From Haloarcula sp. DT43 (GTDB lineage Archaea; Halobacteriota; Halobacteria; Halobacteriales; Haloarculaceae), in NCBI RefSeq assembly GCF_037078405.1, contig NZ_JAYMGZ010000003.1, forward strand, positions 186,001 through 250,000: a stretch of DNA of 64,000 nt, read 5' to 3'. Shown here piece after piece: positions 43,713 to 53,400 of the stretch (positions within the stretch are counted from its first letter, which is position 1; the number at the start of each line of letters is the position of its first letter). Under the pieces are notes generated by a model. The model was given only the letters and a program-made list of their open reading frames with translations, ran no database searches and was not told the DNA's origin. Made by a program: the position numbers and the translations under genes.

Positions 43713-44849
43713 TTACTGGGTGTCGGCAGCGAGCACTCGGCCGCTTTCGACCATCGATTCCAGCGGGTTGTCGTCGATTTCCAGCGGGAAGTCGACCCGC
43801 CCGCACCGGCGCGCGGACTCCCAGCAGCCGAATATGAGTTCCGTCGCCTGTAGCGCGTTGTCGGCCGAGAGTTCGGGCTCGCGGTTCGTCGCGAGCGCGT
43901 CGACAGTGTCCGCTATCGCGCGGTCGATGAAGCTCTCGGGTCTGGCGCTCTCGACCGAGCGCCCCGGGATTCGGGCGCTGAGCTTCTGTTTCGCAGCGGT
44001 GAAAATCGTCTCGCTGGGGCCGTGGACGTCCTCCCCGTCCGTCCCGACCGTCTTCCAGGTCTTCCCGGTTCGGATTCGCAGCGGCACCTCCCCACCGATT
44101 TCTATCACTCCGTCAGAGCCGAGCAACCGCATGTGGCAATCGACGATGCCCCCGTCGCCAGTCGAGGCGAGCCCGTTGACACCGTTCGTGTACCGCCACT
44201 GCGCGATGGCCTGGTTCTCGTTGTGGGCACCGAACTGCACGTTCTCTTCGCTGTACTCGATGCCGGCCATCACCCACTTCGACATCGCCTGGTCGGTGAA
44301 GTAGCCACAGAGGTCAAACAGATGCGAACCGTAGTCGAAGAGGTTCTTGCCGCCGAGCTCGATGCGCTCCAGCGAGCCTATCTTCCCGCTTTCGAGCAGC
44401 GATTTGGCCTTGCGAAACGGCTTCCCGAACCGCCGCTGGTGGTTGAACGTGAGCTGGATACCGGCCCGCTTGCAGGTTGAGGCCATCTTCTGGCAGTCCT
44501 CCCACCGCGTCGCCATCGGCTTCTCGCAGTGAATCGCGTCCATCACCCCGTTCTCCGCGCAGGTCATGACGACGGGCGCGTGCACGTGCGGGGGCACACA
44601 GACGCTGACGATGTCCGGCTCGACGGCGTCGAGCATCTTCTCTGTGTCCGTGTAGACGTTTCCGTCCGGGAGGTTCCACCGCTCACCGAACGCCTTCGCG
44701 TTCTCCGGGATGACATCGGCGCAGGCGGTTAGCTCGCAGGAATCTAACCGCCTGTACGCGCCAGCGTGTCGATATGCCATTGCGAACCCGTCAGTATCCG
44801 GATCGTCCGGATCTGCACCGGTCCCGACGACGGCGACAGTGTAAGTCAT
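43713..44849 (-). CDS. Gfo/Idh/MocA-family sugar oxidoreductase
   Basis: This 378-residue NAD(P)-dependent enzyme has Rossmann start TYTVAVVGTGADPDDPDTDG, active-site motif AIHCEKPMATRWEDC near residue 108, and GGKNLFDYGSHLFDLCGYF with the conserved His. It differs clearly from the Gfo6-like enzyme at 14.8 kb. In polysaccharide clusters this family oxidises nucleotide sugars or inositol on the way to amino or deoxy sugars. Its substrate is not evident. It lies between the flippase and a divergent small gene. Confidence 0.87.
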   Translation of the reverse strand: MTYTVAVVGTGADPDDPDTDGFAMAYRHAGAYRRLDSCELTACADVIPENAKAFGERWNLPDGNVYTDTEKMLDAVEPDIVSVCVPPHVHAPVVMTCAENGVMDAIHCEKPMATRWEDCQKMASTCKRAGIQLTFNHQRRFGKPFRKAKSLLESGKIGSLERIELGGKNLFDYGSHLFDLCGYFTDQAMSKWVMAGIEYSEENVQFGAHNENQAIAQWRYTNGVNGLASTGDGGIVDCHMRLLGSDGVIEIGGEVPLRIRTGKTWKTVGTDGEDVHGPSETIFTAAKQKLSARIPGRSVESARPESFIDRAIADTVDALATNREPELSADNALQATELIFGCWESARRCGRVDFPLEIDDNPLESMVESGRVLAADTQ

Positions 44850-45339
44850 CGACGGATGGTGGAGGAGTAGCTACAATAGTAGTAACCTCGTACTGACTCG
44901 GGCCGGTTTCACTTCGCCGACCGGCCGGTGTGGCGACGGCACCTCACTCCCGATGGGCCGCCCTCGACCGACCCGACCAGAGTGCTGTAAGCAGCGAGCT
45001 ATCGCAGTTTTAGCGCGCACCGCTGTATTATATGGCTCTTAACTGCACAGTTTTCGAGGACTCGGCCGCCGGACGCTTGGAAGACGAACCGAGCATCCGT
45101 CGCGCGGGGACTATCCCCTTCGCCTCCCGGCTCAGAACCGTCCACTGTCGAACCGACGCCCCGTCCGGGTCAGCAGCCCAACCACAGACACGGTCACTCG
45201 AACACCAGCCACGGGACACCTGGCGGTACGGGCCGGCTACTAAACCCGTTCCAGTCACTTGGTTTTCGATAGCGATGGACCGAGCCAGTCGCCGACGAAG
45301 CGAAGCTATAGTAGTACGGGGGGCCTCCCCGACGTACTG
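44850..45339. other. Intergenic region upstream of Gly-Tyr-tail protein
   Basis: I accept no gene here. A 102-codon frame ending at the next gene's ATG has no acidic bias or recognisable motif. A TATA-like CTATAGTAG at about 45306 lies 30 bases before the small membrane protein's ATG. Confidence 0.45.
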
Positions 45340-45513
45340 ATGTCTTCGGACGAAGAGACCGATACCCAGACGTCGGAGCGAGCGACCCGTCGGACAGTTC
45401 TGGCTCTCCTCGTGACCGCCCTCTCGTTCGGGGTCGCGGTGCTCCTGGAACGGGAAGTACTGTTCCGCGGGTACGGCGAGGACGGGTACGGCGAAGGGGG
45501 CTTTGGCGGCTGA
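45340..45513 (+). CDS. 57-residue membrane protein with Gly-Tyr tail
   Basis: This tiny protein has an acidic N-terminus (SSDEETDTQTSE), then ATRR and a single hydrophobic helix (residues 19-36), a short charged link, and the tail GYGEDGYGEGGFGG. The twin arginine before the helix suggests export of the C-terminus, leaving the tail outside. The tail resembles that of the CBM6 lipoprotein in the same island. It is the only plus-strand gene between 36.6 and 48.8 kb and has its own TATA-like box. No family is recognised; function is unknown. Confidence 0.6.
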   Translation: MSSDEETDTQTSERATRRTVLALLVTALSFGVAVLLEREVLFRGYGEDGYGEGGFGG

Positions 45514-45582
45514 CGCCCGAGGATTTCACACTCTGCCTCGAATCGGAGAACAGCCGGTGGAACCGGCTCCGGCACACCCGCC

Positions 45583-46392
45583 CTACTCCGTGAGTTCCGT
45601 TACTGCTTCCGGTGCCCGGTCGATGTCCGGAACCTCACCCAGGTCCCCTCGATGATACTCGTCGTCGAGGAGCCCCCGGAGGCGTCCGGCCGTCTTCGCG
45701 ACGGTACTACCCGCTTCTGTGACGGTTGCTAGGGGCGTTATCCTGACGTAGTTCAGTGGGTCGAACGCCTCACAGACGATGCCCTTGAGCTGGTCCGTCC
45801 GCGAGATACCACACTTCGACCAGTAGTACGGACTCTTGGTTTCGAGCTTGTACTGTTTCTTCCAGTACTCCGTAATGGACGACGCGTACGGATGTTCGAC
45901 GACGAGGTCGGGGTCGTACCGTATCTCGAACGCGCTTCTGACACGCCGGGCGAGCTCCTTTTCCTCGTGTCCCCACCCCATCTGTTCGTCCCACCCGCCG
46001 ACGGTCTCGAACACGGACCTGTGAACGCCCATGTTACAGCCCCAGAAATGGTTGACGTAACACGGGTCCTCGCCCCAGTCGTAGTGGTTGGTGAAGTGGC
46101 GAGCGAACACGTCGTCGACGGGATGGACTGTTCGACCGGCGTACGCCGCCTCGGATTCGAGGACTTCGTCGGCTTTTCGAAGATAGCCCGGCCGGGGACG
46201 GGAATCGTCGTCGAGGAACACGAGCTTGTCGGTCGAGGCTCGTTTGATGCCCTCGTTTCGAGCTTTGGTCACGGGGCTCTCGTCACACACGATGACCTCG
46301 AAGTCGTCGAACGTATGCTCTTCGAGGTCCTGTATCGCCTCGATCTCATCCCGCGGACTCAGTGTCGCGATAACAACGCTGACCGATACCAT
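45583..46392 (-). CDS. Family 2 glycosyltransferase
   Basis: This 269-residue GT-A enzyme has VSVVIATLSPRDEIEAIQDL, FEVIVCDESPVTKARNEGI, metal motif VFLDDDSRPRPGY, and HFWGCNMGVHRSVFETVGGWDEQMGWGHEEKELARR, which carries the catalytic ED/EE region of family 2. The C-terminal 60 residues are helical and acidic. It probably adds one sugar to the lipid-linked chain. It is preceded by an AT-rich promoter region near 46395-46430. Confidence 0.88.
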   Translation of the reverse strand: MVSVSVVIATLSPRDEIEAIQDLEEHTFDDFEVIVCDESPVTKARNEGIKRASTDKLVFLDDDSRPRPGYLRKADEVLESEAAYAGRTVHPVDDVFARHFTNHYDWGEDPCYVNHFWGCNMGVHRSVFETVGGWDEQMGWGHEEKELARRVRSAFEIRYDPDLVVEHPYASSITEYWKKQYKLETKSPYYWSKCGISRTDQLKGIVCEAFDPLNYVRITPLATVTEAGSTVAKTAGRLRGLLDDEYHRGDLGEVPDIDRAPEAVTELTE

Positions 46393-46478
46393 GTGGTTCT
46401 CTCTATATGTGAAGTATTATCCTCGGACTATTAGTATAGGCGTCTTGGCATGAGTAAGCAATGCATTCACCCGTCGGT

Positions 46479-46754
46479 CTACGCCGCCGCAGTCGCGATA
46501 ACTGTCTGTACCCACATCACGACCCCGTAGACGAACACTACGAACCCACCCACCGACACCCATCGCAGTCGCCGGTGGTTCTTCGGCCGGGGACCGTCCG
46601 GGTTACTGAGTTCGAGTGCGAACAGGAAGCCCGCGTAGCTGAGGAAGTAGTACAACAGCGGGTTCCAGAGACCGGCATACGACAGTCCACCCAGAGTCAA
46701 GGCAAGCCAGAGTAGGAACACCCCGAGGAACCGTCGAGCCCAACCAGCGCACAT
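46479..46754 (-). CDS. Small three-helix membrane protein
   Basis: This 91-residue hydrophobic protein has three predicted transmembrane helices (about 7-27, 29-47 and 63-86) and a charged loop (NPDGPRPKNHRRLR) between the second and third. No family is recognised. It lies between a glycosyltransferase and the sugar-nucleotide transferase on the same strand, which suggests a role in the glycan cluster, but the evidence is only position and hydrophobic pattern. Confidence 0.6.
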   Translation of the reverse strand: MCAGWARRFLGVFLLWLALTLGGLSYAGLWNPLLYYFLSYAGFLFALELSNPDGPRPKNHRRLRWVSVGGFVVFVYGVVMWVQTVIATAAA

Positions 46755-46828
46755 ATGCGGTCAGTACATGTCCTCCTGCTTTGTTATAGTACTACTACGC
46801 CCGCTCGGAGAAAGGACCCTGAGCCACA

Positions 46829-47599
46829 TCAGTCGTCGCTCGTGGAGGAACTGCCGGGGGTCCCGCCGTCAGTGGTCGGCGTGGGTGTCTCCTCGGAGAG
46901 ACGCCGCTCCGCGGCATCCCGGTCCTCGGGGTACCCGACGTCGATACGCCATCCGTCGAGCCGAACAGCGTCAATCGTCCGCCCGCTCTCCATCAGTAAA
47001 TCGATGGCGTCGCTGAGTTCGTACTCGCCCCGGTCGGAGGGTTGCACCAGGCTGCACGTCTTGAATATCGCCGGAGAGAACGTGTAGAAGCCGGTCATGA
47101 CCAGGTTCGACGGGGGGTCGTCCGGCTTCTCGACCACGTTGACTATCTCACCGTACTTGTTGGTCACGCAGACGCCGTATCTGGACGCCTCCTCCTCGGG
47201 AACTTCCTCGACCAGAAACGCGCAGTCGACGCGCTGTTCCCGCTGCCGTTGCACGACCGTCTCGAGGTTGCCTCGAAACACATTGTCCCCCAGCATCAGC
47301 ATGAAGTCGTCGTCGACTTCCGGCTCCGCCTGCAGGAGCGCGTGTGCGAGCCCCGCCGGTTCCTCCTGGTGTACGTACGTTATCGGAACCCCGTCGTACG
47401 AGTTCCCGTAATGCTCGATGATTTGCTCTTTCCGATACCCGACGACGATGACGAACTCCTCTGCATCCAGCGAGACGAGTTCGTCGAGACAGTACGTCAG
47501 GAGCGGCTTCCCGTCTATCTCGACCAGCGCTTTCGGGCGGTCCTCGGTCAACGGTCGGAGTCGTGTTCCTTGGCCGGCCGCGAGAACTACTGCTTTCAT
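46829..47599 (-). CDS. Sugar-1-phosphate nucleotidyltransferase (AglF/RmlA-like)
   Basis: This 256-residue enzyme joins a sugar 1-phosphate to a nucleotide, supplying activated donor. The N-terminal signature AVVLAAGQGTRLRPLT..RPKAL, metal and base-binding MLMLGDNVFRGN, sugar-binding EVPEEEASRYGVCV and the VEKPDDPPSN loop are all present. The length fits the short AglF-type uridylyltransferases; a Ser/Thr/Gly-rich tail ends it. It is the only activated-sugar synthesis gene in the island, so other precursors must come from elsewhere. Confidence 0.9.
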   Translation of the reverse strand: MKAVVLAAGQGTRLRPLTEDRPKALVEIDGKPLLTYCLDELVSLDAEEFVIVVGYRKEQIIEHYGNSYDGVPITYVHQEEPAGLAHALLQAEPEVDDDFMLMLGDNVFRGNLETVVQRQREQRVDCAFLVEEVPEEEASRYGVCVTNKYGEIVNVVEKPDDPPSNLVMTGFYTFSPAIFKTCSLVQPSDRGEYELSDAIDLLMESGRTIDAVRLDGWRIDVGYPEDRDAAERRLSEETPTPTTDGGTPGSSSTSDD

Positions 47600-47695
47600 C
47601 GTTCAGACGCATCGCCAGATACCACATTGTAATGACACTACTAACCGGACTGTGTGCGTAATCGGACGTCGGTCGGCTGTCGCCGCGGTACTCAG

Positions 47696-47896
47696 CTATC
47701 GACGCAAGTCCCGGAGCGAGTCCGAGTGTATCACGATGAACTCCTCTTCCCCCAACTGTGACTCGTGTTCGGGCAGAAAAATCAACTGCGAATCAGTCGA
47801 GGACTTGACGACAGTCAGTTCCTCCATCTCGTAGCCGAGGTCCGACTCCCAGTCCGGGTCGGTCGGCACGTCCTTCCATTCCTCCGAAGTCATCAT
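47696..47896 (-). CDS. Small acidic protein of unknown function
   Basis: This protein of 65 or 66 residues (two consecutive ATGs) has sequence MTSEEWKDVPTDPDWES and LGYEMEELTVVKSS, ending SQLIFLPEHESQLGEEEFIVI. It is strongly acidic, with a hydrophobic beta-like C-terminal half. It has the look of small soluble haloarchaeal proteins, but I cannot name a family. An in-frame ATG 42 bases further up would add a Cys-containing stretch. It lies 97 bases upstream of the nucleotidyltransferase on the same strand. Confidence 0.6.
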   Translation of the reverse strand: MMTSEEWKDVPTDPDWESDLGYEMEELTVVKSSTDSQLIFLPEHESQLGEEEFIVIHSDSLRDLRR

Positions 47897-48839
47897 TCGA
47901 CTGTCACTCCGTACACCTTCTCCGAGGTTGCAGCACATGCCGGTGTCCCTCCGGGCAGTGCGTCCCGGCTCCCGTCTCGCGGCTTTAACGCCGGATTAAG
48001 GCTATATTTACACTGCCGTCCTACCGCGCTAGTATCAGACATATCTCGGAAAGGAGTAATTACTATATTAAAGATTGCGTCTTTGTACACATCATTTACA
48101 TACTATTTATGAACCAAATACTTACCAAACTTCGGCCCTACCACTCATCCGGTGAATGTGGGAATAAAGCCCAATCAGCGCTGGTAAGTTTGTATTACCA
48201 CACCTCCACAGCGGGATAGCACGGTTGTGATGGTAGGCCGAATCGACGCCGCCACATCCACGCGCGACTCTGTCTCGGTGTCGGGCGGGCCGTCCAAGTT
48301 ATCGTCCGCGCTTTAGCTGATACTCTCGGACATTCCCGTACGGATGCGGCCCCTTTTGGGACTACCTCGACATCTCCTCACAGTCAGCTACTGCTGGTCC
48401 CGGAGCGGTCTGGAGCGGTAGGCTCCGCTGTGTCGGAATAACACGACTATAACAATACGCCCCTGTGTATATTGTCCTGATGGAGAGGGCAGTTACCCGA
48501 CACCCACAACACCGGCCCAATCCTTACCATCCCCCCTCAGGGACGCTCGTGCCCTGTTTAGTCGCTGTCGACTCGGATCGCTCTCTCCACTTTGACGGTG
48601 AGCCGGAGCGGCTTCGGTCACACCGTTCCCTCCGGCTCATACTGGCTTCGGCTTTCGACACGGCACAGGGACCCGCAGTCGCCGTTCCGGTCCGCTGTTC
48701 GACGCTGTAGACCGCACGCTCAGAAGCCGTGCATCCGACGGCTATGCCGGGATAGCGGCGACCGGTGACGGCTAGAAGAACCCGACTACCTCGGATATGG
48801 GCTCAATTACTAAACTGCAACAGTTACTGGTAGTGGTGT
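47897..48839. other. Long AT-rich spacer at the right edge of the glycan island
   Basis: The 940 bases have no recognised gene. The left third (about 48000-48190) is markedly AT-rich and has several TATA-like runs. Open frames near 48465-48710 are Arg/His/Pro-rich and look non-coding. It may be a recombination boundary of the island. Confidence 0.45.
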
Positions 48840-48959
48840 ATGCCGGAACATATCTCCGACAGCGAAATGGAACGGATATCGGAATTCGCGAGCACTCCGA
48901 TGTACAAGCGGTCGCCCGACCAGTTACTGCCGGACGGCGCGGCCGACGACGACGAATAA
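48840..48959 (+). CDS. 39-residue acidic mini-protein
   Basis: This short frame encodes MPEHISDSEMERISEFAST, then PMYKRSPDQLLPD and an acidic tail GAADDDE. The acidic composition, the helix followed by a Pro-containing YKRSPDQLLP motif, and the T-run 20 bases after the stop all suggest a real gene. It is too short for ordinary gene callers. I recognise no family with certainty. AT-rich sequence CAATTACTAAAC lies 30 bases upstream and could be its promoter. Confidence 0.5.
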   Translation: MPEHISDSEMERISEFASTPMYKRSPDQLLPDGAADDDE

Positions 48960-48969
48960 CACGTCCCTC

Positions 48970-48986
48970 GGGGGGTGTTTTTTTAA
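48970..48986 (+). terminator. T-run after mini-protein gene
   Basis: A G-run and then seven Ts (GGGGGTGTTTTTTTAA) lie between the mini-protein stop and the convergent winged-helix gene. A T-run of this length is enough for archaeal termination. Confidence 0.5.
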
Positions 48987-49004
48987 CTCTCCACGTTGCC
49001 CAGC

Positions 49005-49559
49005 TCACGGCTCACCGATGTCGAAGGACTTGCCGTTGTTACCCCGCCGCCTGGAGACGGCGTGGGCGATTGAGAGCGCCAGAAACGAACTCATGACGAC
49101 GACGCCGATGATTATCGGGCTGACTGCACTGAGCGGTGGCACGCCGACGATGGCCCCCAGGAGTAACAGTGCGTTCAGCAGGGCAACGGCGGCATAATAC
49201 CGGTACCACCTGGATTCGCCGTCGCCGTCGCTGACGAACGGCTCGACTTCCGGTGCGTCCTCTCGGAGCGCAATTTCACCCGTATCTGCGTCGTACGTTA
49301 TCAGCCCCGCCTCTTGGAGTTTCGGAGCGTGGGTCTGGTACAGCGAGACATACACCCGCTTTCGCGCCTGTGAGGAGAGCGCTTCGACGGTTGTGTCGTT
49401 CTCCCACGCGGCCAGCTCCTCAGCCAGGTCGGTCAGCTGTACGGGTTCCTTCTGCTGGCGCAGATAGTAAAGGGTATACCGACGCCTAGAACTACTGAGG
49501 ATATCGAACATTTGGTCGCGTGAGAGCTCTGGTTCTTCCTCTACCATCGGTTCGCTCAT
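49005..49559 (-). CDS. Winged-helix membrane regulator (DUF7344-like)
   Basis: This 184-residue paralogue of the 17.8 kb protein has an acidic lead, a winged helix (MFDILSSSRRRYTLYYLRQQ..LTDLAEELAAWENDTTVEAL..ARKRVYVSLYQTHAPKLQEAGLI), a RWYRYYAAVALLNALLLLGA helix, and a second transmembrane helix. The C-terminal residues are basic (SRRRGNNGKS). It has its own TATA-like CATATATAC upstream. Like its paralogue it may be a membrane-bound transcription regulator for surface functions. Confidence 0.75.
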   Translation of the reverse strand: MSEPMVEEEPELSRDQMFDILSSSRRRYTLYYLRQQKEPVQLTDLAEELAAWENDTTVEALSSQARKRVYVSLYQTHAPKLQEAGLITYDADTGEIALREDAPEVEPFVSDGDGESRWYRYYAAVALLNALLLLGAIVGVPPLSAVSPIIIGVVVMSSFLALSIAHAVSRRRGNNGKSFDIGEP

Positions 49560-50147
49560 GACCCCGATTGCTGCGTTGGTTTGTGTTCAGGCCGCGAGAG
49601 CCACATATATACACGAAACCCGGGGTAACGTTTTGTTACACCCTCGTTACCTCTCGCGTCCTGAGTAAGAAATCGCTACTTGCAGCACGGCATGGACGCG
49701 CTGCCTCTACCGGTCGACGACAATCGGTTCATAACCCCTTGCTTTGCTCTCCCTGGAAATATTTCCTGGCAGTCACACTGGAGCGGGGACGGGCTTGTCC
49801 ACGAAAGCGCAGTACGGTGGGTCGCTGTTCGGTGTCGAACGGGACCTGCTGCTGTCAAAACCGAACTCCGAATCACGCCGCGTCGGCAGGCCGACCTGCA
49901 GTAGCAGCACCCATCTCGCGGTCACGGAGCGGACAGATTCTATATAGCATCTCATTAATAATATGGGGCTGTTCCGCCAGCACTCTCTCCTTCGCTCGGG
50001 TCCGAGGTGGCGACTCCCGGCAGGCAACACGAACCAGTCTGTGGCCCTGTCTGACTTGACTTGCCAGCCCCGCCCCGGTCTCAGACGCCTGCAGTACCAG
50101 TGGCTCGCCGGTATTCGCACACCGCAAAACCGGGGGAGACTCGACGA
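49560..50147. other. Spacer between winged-helix and HalOD1 genes
   Basis: No gene is accepted in 588 bases. Several Arg- and Ser-rich open frames occur on both strands, without acidic bias. AT-rich TATATAGCATCTCATTAATAA lies near 49940-49962. Confidence 0.4.
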
Positions 50148-50411
50148 CTACGCCGGCGTGATTTCGATTGTCTCGCTGTCTCGAATCCGGACTGTGTACC
50201 CGCTGTACGTGAAACTAATCTGAATGTCGTCGCTCGACTGCCCCGTGACGAGTGTGTCGAGGGCGTCGGGGTCTATCTGGTTGTAAAGCGGCGGGAGACT
50301 GGTCTCCGTGACGCGTTCTCTGGCCGCGACGGCGGTGACAATCGCTTCGCTCGGTGATTCGTACTGGTCTGCCCAGAAGACAGTCTCTGTCTCGTTCCAC
50401 TCCAGACTCAT
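50148..50411 (-). CDS. HalOD1 output-domain protein
   Basis: This 87-residue protein is a stand-alone HalOD1 domain: an N-terminal strand (ETVFWADQYES), SEAIVTAVAARERVTETSLPPLYNQIDPDALDTLV, and the C-terminal SFTYSGYTVRIRDSETIEI. It resembles the HalOD1 protein at 3.8 kb. It lies 70 bases downstream of the large Bat-type regulator on the same strand, so the two may act in one signalling pathway. Its partner or target is unknown. Confidence 0.82.
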   Translation of the reverse strand: MSLEWNETETVFWADQYESPSEAIVTAVAARERVTETSLPPLYNQIDPDALDTLVTGQSSDDIQISFTYSGYTVRIRDSETIEITPA

Positions 50412-50481
50412 TGTTCTTTGTATCCACGCACTCCCGTATCAGCGTGTACGCTAGCAGCCTAGCAAACGCTGACGACGGCCG

Positions 50482-53400
50482 CTATCTATCTAGATGGTGC
50501 GTCGTTCCGCCCTCGCTGAACAACTGTTCCAAGAGCTTTCGGACCGCGACCCGGAGGTGGTGGCTGAACGTCGGCTGTGAAATGTCGAGGGTGTCGGCTA
50601 TCTCCTGACCGGTCTTGTCCCTGGGTGACTGGTAGAACCCGCTGTAGAAAGCCGCGAGCAGCACCTCGAACTGCCGGGGGGTCAGTTGTGCCGTCAGTTC
50701 CGAGTGGAACGACTCTCGGGTCTGGACACCGCGTTCGCGCTCGCGGCGGCTCACCAGTTCGATGTCCGGGCACGAGCGCCGGAGTTCCGAGACGAGTTGG
50801 CGGATGTCGACGGTCTGTGGGACTTCGAGCTGGATTTCCAGCCGCTGGCCGTCGGACAGGATTCGCTGTGGAGCCCCGCCCTGTTCGGCGACGGTCAGCG
50901 CCAGTTGCGTTCCCGACACCGTCGCTTCGAACAGGCTCGTCTCCTCGGTGTTGGTCAGACACTCCAGTCGCCGAATCCGTGGGAGGGCGTCCGAACACGC
51001 CTGCAAGTCCTCGGGCGGGGCGTCGGTGCTGAAAAACACGATACAGCTGTTGTCCCCCTGCGGGACGATGCCCTCGAAGGTGACTTCGGCGTCGGCGACG
51101 CCCGCGATACGGTGGAGGATGTCGTCTGACTCCGTCGCTTCCAGTTGAATCTCGACGGCCCGGTCCGCGACGAGCCCCTGCTTCGTCTCGATGCTGTTTA
51201 TGGCGTACCCGACCGTCTCGCTCACTTCCTCGAGGACCGACTGCGTCGGCAGGTCGAACACGTCGGGCTGTTTCGCGTACACGGTCAGGAGCCCGTAGGA
51301 GAGCTGCTGGTAGCTGAGCGGAATGCTGACGACCGACTGGAATCCCCGCTCCAGTAGTCGCCGTTGCCACCCTTTCCCGCTGAGTCCGTCCGCGATATTG
51401 TTGTTCAGTGTCTGCTCGTTGGTTCGGGCCGTCTGGACCGCTGGCGGCGGCGGTGTCTCGTTCGAAGGGCTCCTGGATTCTTCCAGAAAGCCCCGGTCGG
51501 TCCCCGCCCAGGTCCGTGGCGTGACCCGGTCGGTATCGGACTCGTACTCCCCTATCCAGGCGAACGAACAGATGTCGGACGCCACTAGCTGGTCACACAC
51601 AGCCTGCTCTATCTCCGAGCGGCTGTCCGCCCTGAGTACCCGCTCGTGGATTTTCTGGCTCAGCTCCGTCAGCCGGTTCATCTGCTCTAGCTGGACTGTC
51701 TGTTGCTCCAGGTCCCGCTGTCTGTCCTGGAGTTCCGTCTCGTAAGTCAGCCTGTCGAACGCCGTCCGAATCGTCGCCCCGAGGAGTTCGGTAATCCGAC
51801 GCGTCTGGGTGTCGAACGCGCCGCCGATTGCATCGCCGGCCCGCAGCACTCCGTGGTCCCCTAGCGGAACGAACACGGTCTTCCCGTCGCTCGCCAAGTC
51901 CTCGTCCGCCGAGTTCTCGTCGCAAACGATGGTCTCCTCGGTGAAGAAAGCCGAACTCACGCGGCTCTCGGCGTCCGCCGGGACGGCGTCGTCTTCCTCC
52001 GTTCCCGCCGCCGCGAGTGGACGAAAGGTGTTCGTCTCGCTGTCGAAGGCATACAGCACGACTTCGGGGAGACCGATGATGTCGCGCGTCCGCGAGACGA
52101 CTATCTGGGCGGCTTCCTCCTCCGATGTCACGCCCAGGAGGTCCGTCGCCGCCTCGTACAGTTGGGTAAAGCCCATTTCCGCCCGCTGTGTCTGGAGTTC
52201 GTTCCCGATCCACTTGCTCAGCAGGTCCACGAGCGTCACGTCCCAGTCCGAGAACCCGGCCCTGCTCGTCCCGGACCCGTAGAAACAGAGGGTCCCGTAG
52301 ATGCTCCCACTGACAGTGAGTGGCGTCCCGAGGTACCGGCTGACCTCGCCGTTCCACATCCAGTCGTTGCCGGACCCGGCGGCCACGTCGCTTATGACGA
52401 CCGTATCCTCGTTCGCGATTGCTTCGGCACAGGGGGTTTCCGACAACGGCATCGTCCCGCCGGAGAAAATCGTCTCCTCGGGCGTCTGGAGCAGTTCGAA
52501 CTCGTACTCCTGCCCGTTGACACGGGACAGCGTCGCGTACTCGGTCCCCAGGACCTTGCGGCCCACCTGCATGAGGTCCGCTATCTGTTCCTGTAGCGAC
52601 CCGTCACGCGACGTGAACACTTGCGTAATCGTCCGCAGGATTTCCTCCCGCATTTCGAGTTCGGCACGCGTCGCGGTCGAGTGGAGGCCGTCGGCGACGA
52701 TTTCCGCGAGTTCCGCCAGCACGGTCTGCTCGGCCTCGTCGAACGCGAAGGGCGTGTCCGCGTATATCGAAACCACGCTCCGCACCGACCCCGTGTACTG
52801 GATGGGGAGGACGATGAGCGACTGGAACCCGTACTCCGACGCGAGGTCGTGCCAGGGCTGGACCGACGATTCGGTCCGGATGTCGGCTGCTACCTGCGGT
52901 TCGCCGGTCGCCAGCGCGCGGTCGAACGGCCCGCCGTCGAAAACAAGGCGGCCGTGACGGCCGAGCATGGCTTCGACGTATTCGAGCGCGCCGCCGCCAC
53001 CCGCCGTCGGGATGATATCCCCCGACTCGGTCTCCTCCCCGATCCAGGCGAACTTGTAGGCGTCCGAACTGGCCAGGATTTCACAGACGGCCTCTTTGAT
53101 TTCCGTCGCCGTCGACGCCCGCAGGACCTGGCGGTTGATTTCCCGGAACAGCGAATTAATCCTGGACAGTCGCGCCGTCTCCCGGCGGAACCGGTGAGAC
53201 TCGACCGCGTTCTCGATTCTGTTCGTGAGCACAGCGTATTGTTCCGGCCCGCCGCCCTTCACGAAGTAGTCGGTGACTCCGGCCGAAACCGCCTCGCTGG
53301 CGAGTTTCTCGCTTCCCTGGCCCGTCAACAGGATGAACGGGAGGTCCCCGTTTGACTCTCGCACCGTCTCGACGAACTCGATGCCGTCGGCCTCGGGCAT

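Noticed and set aside
45032-45340. 102-codon plus-strand frame before the Gly-Tyr-tail protein
   Set aside because: Basic, Ser/Arg-rich sequence without motif; the promoter of the downstream gene lies inside it.
48465-48710. 81-codon frame in the spacer at 48 kb
   Set aside because: His/Pro/Arg-rich and without a promoter-like element; no sign of a real protein.
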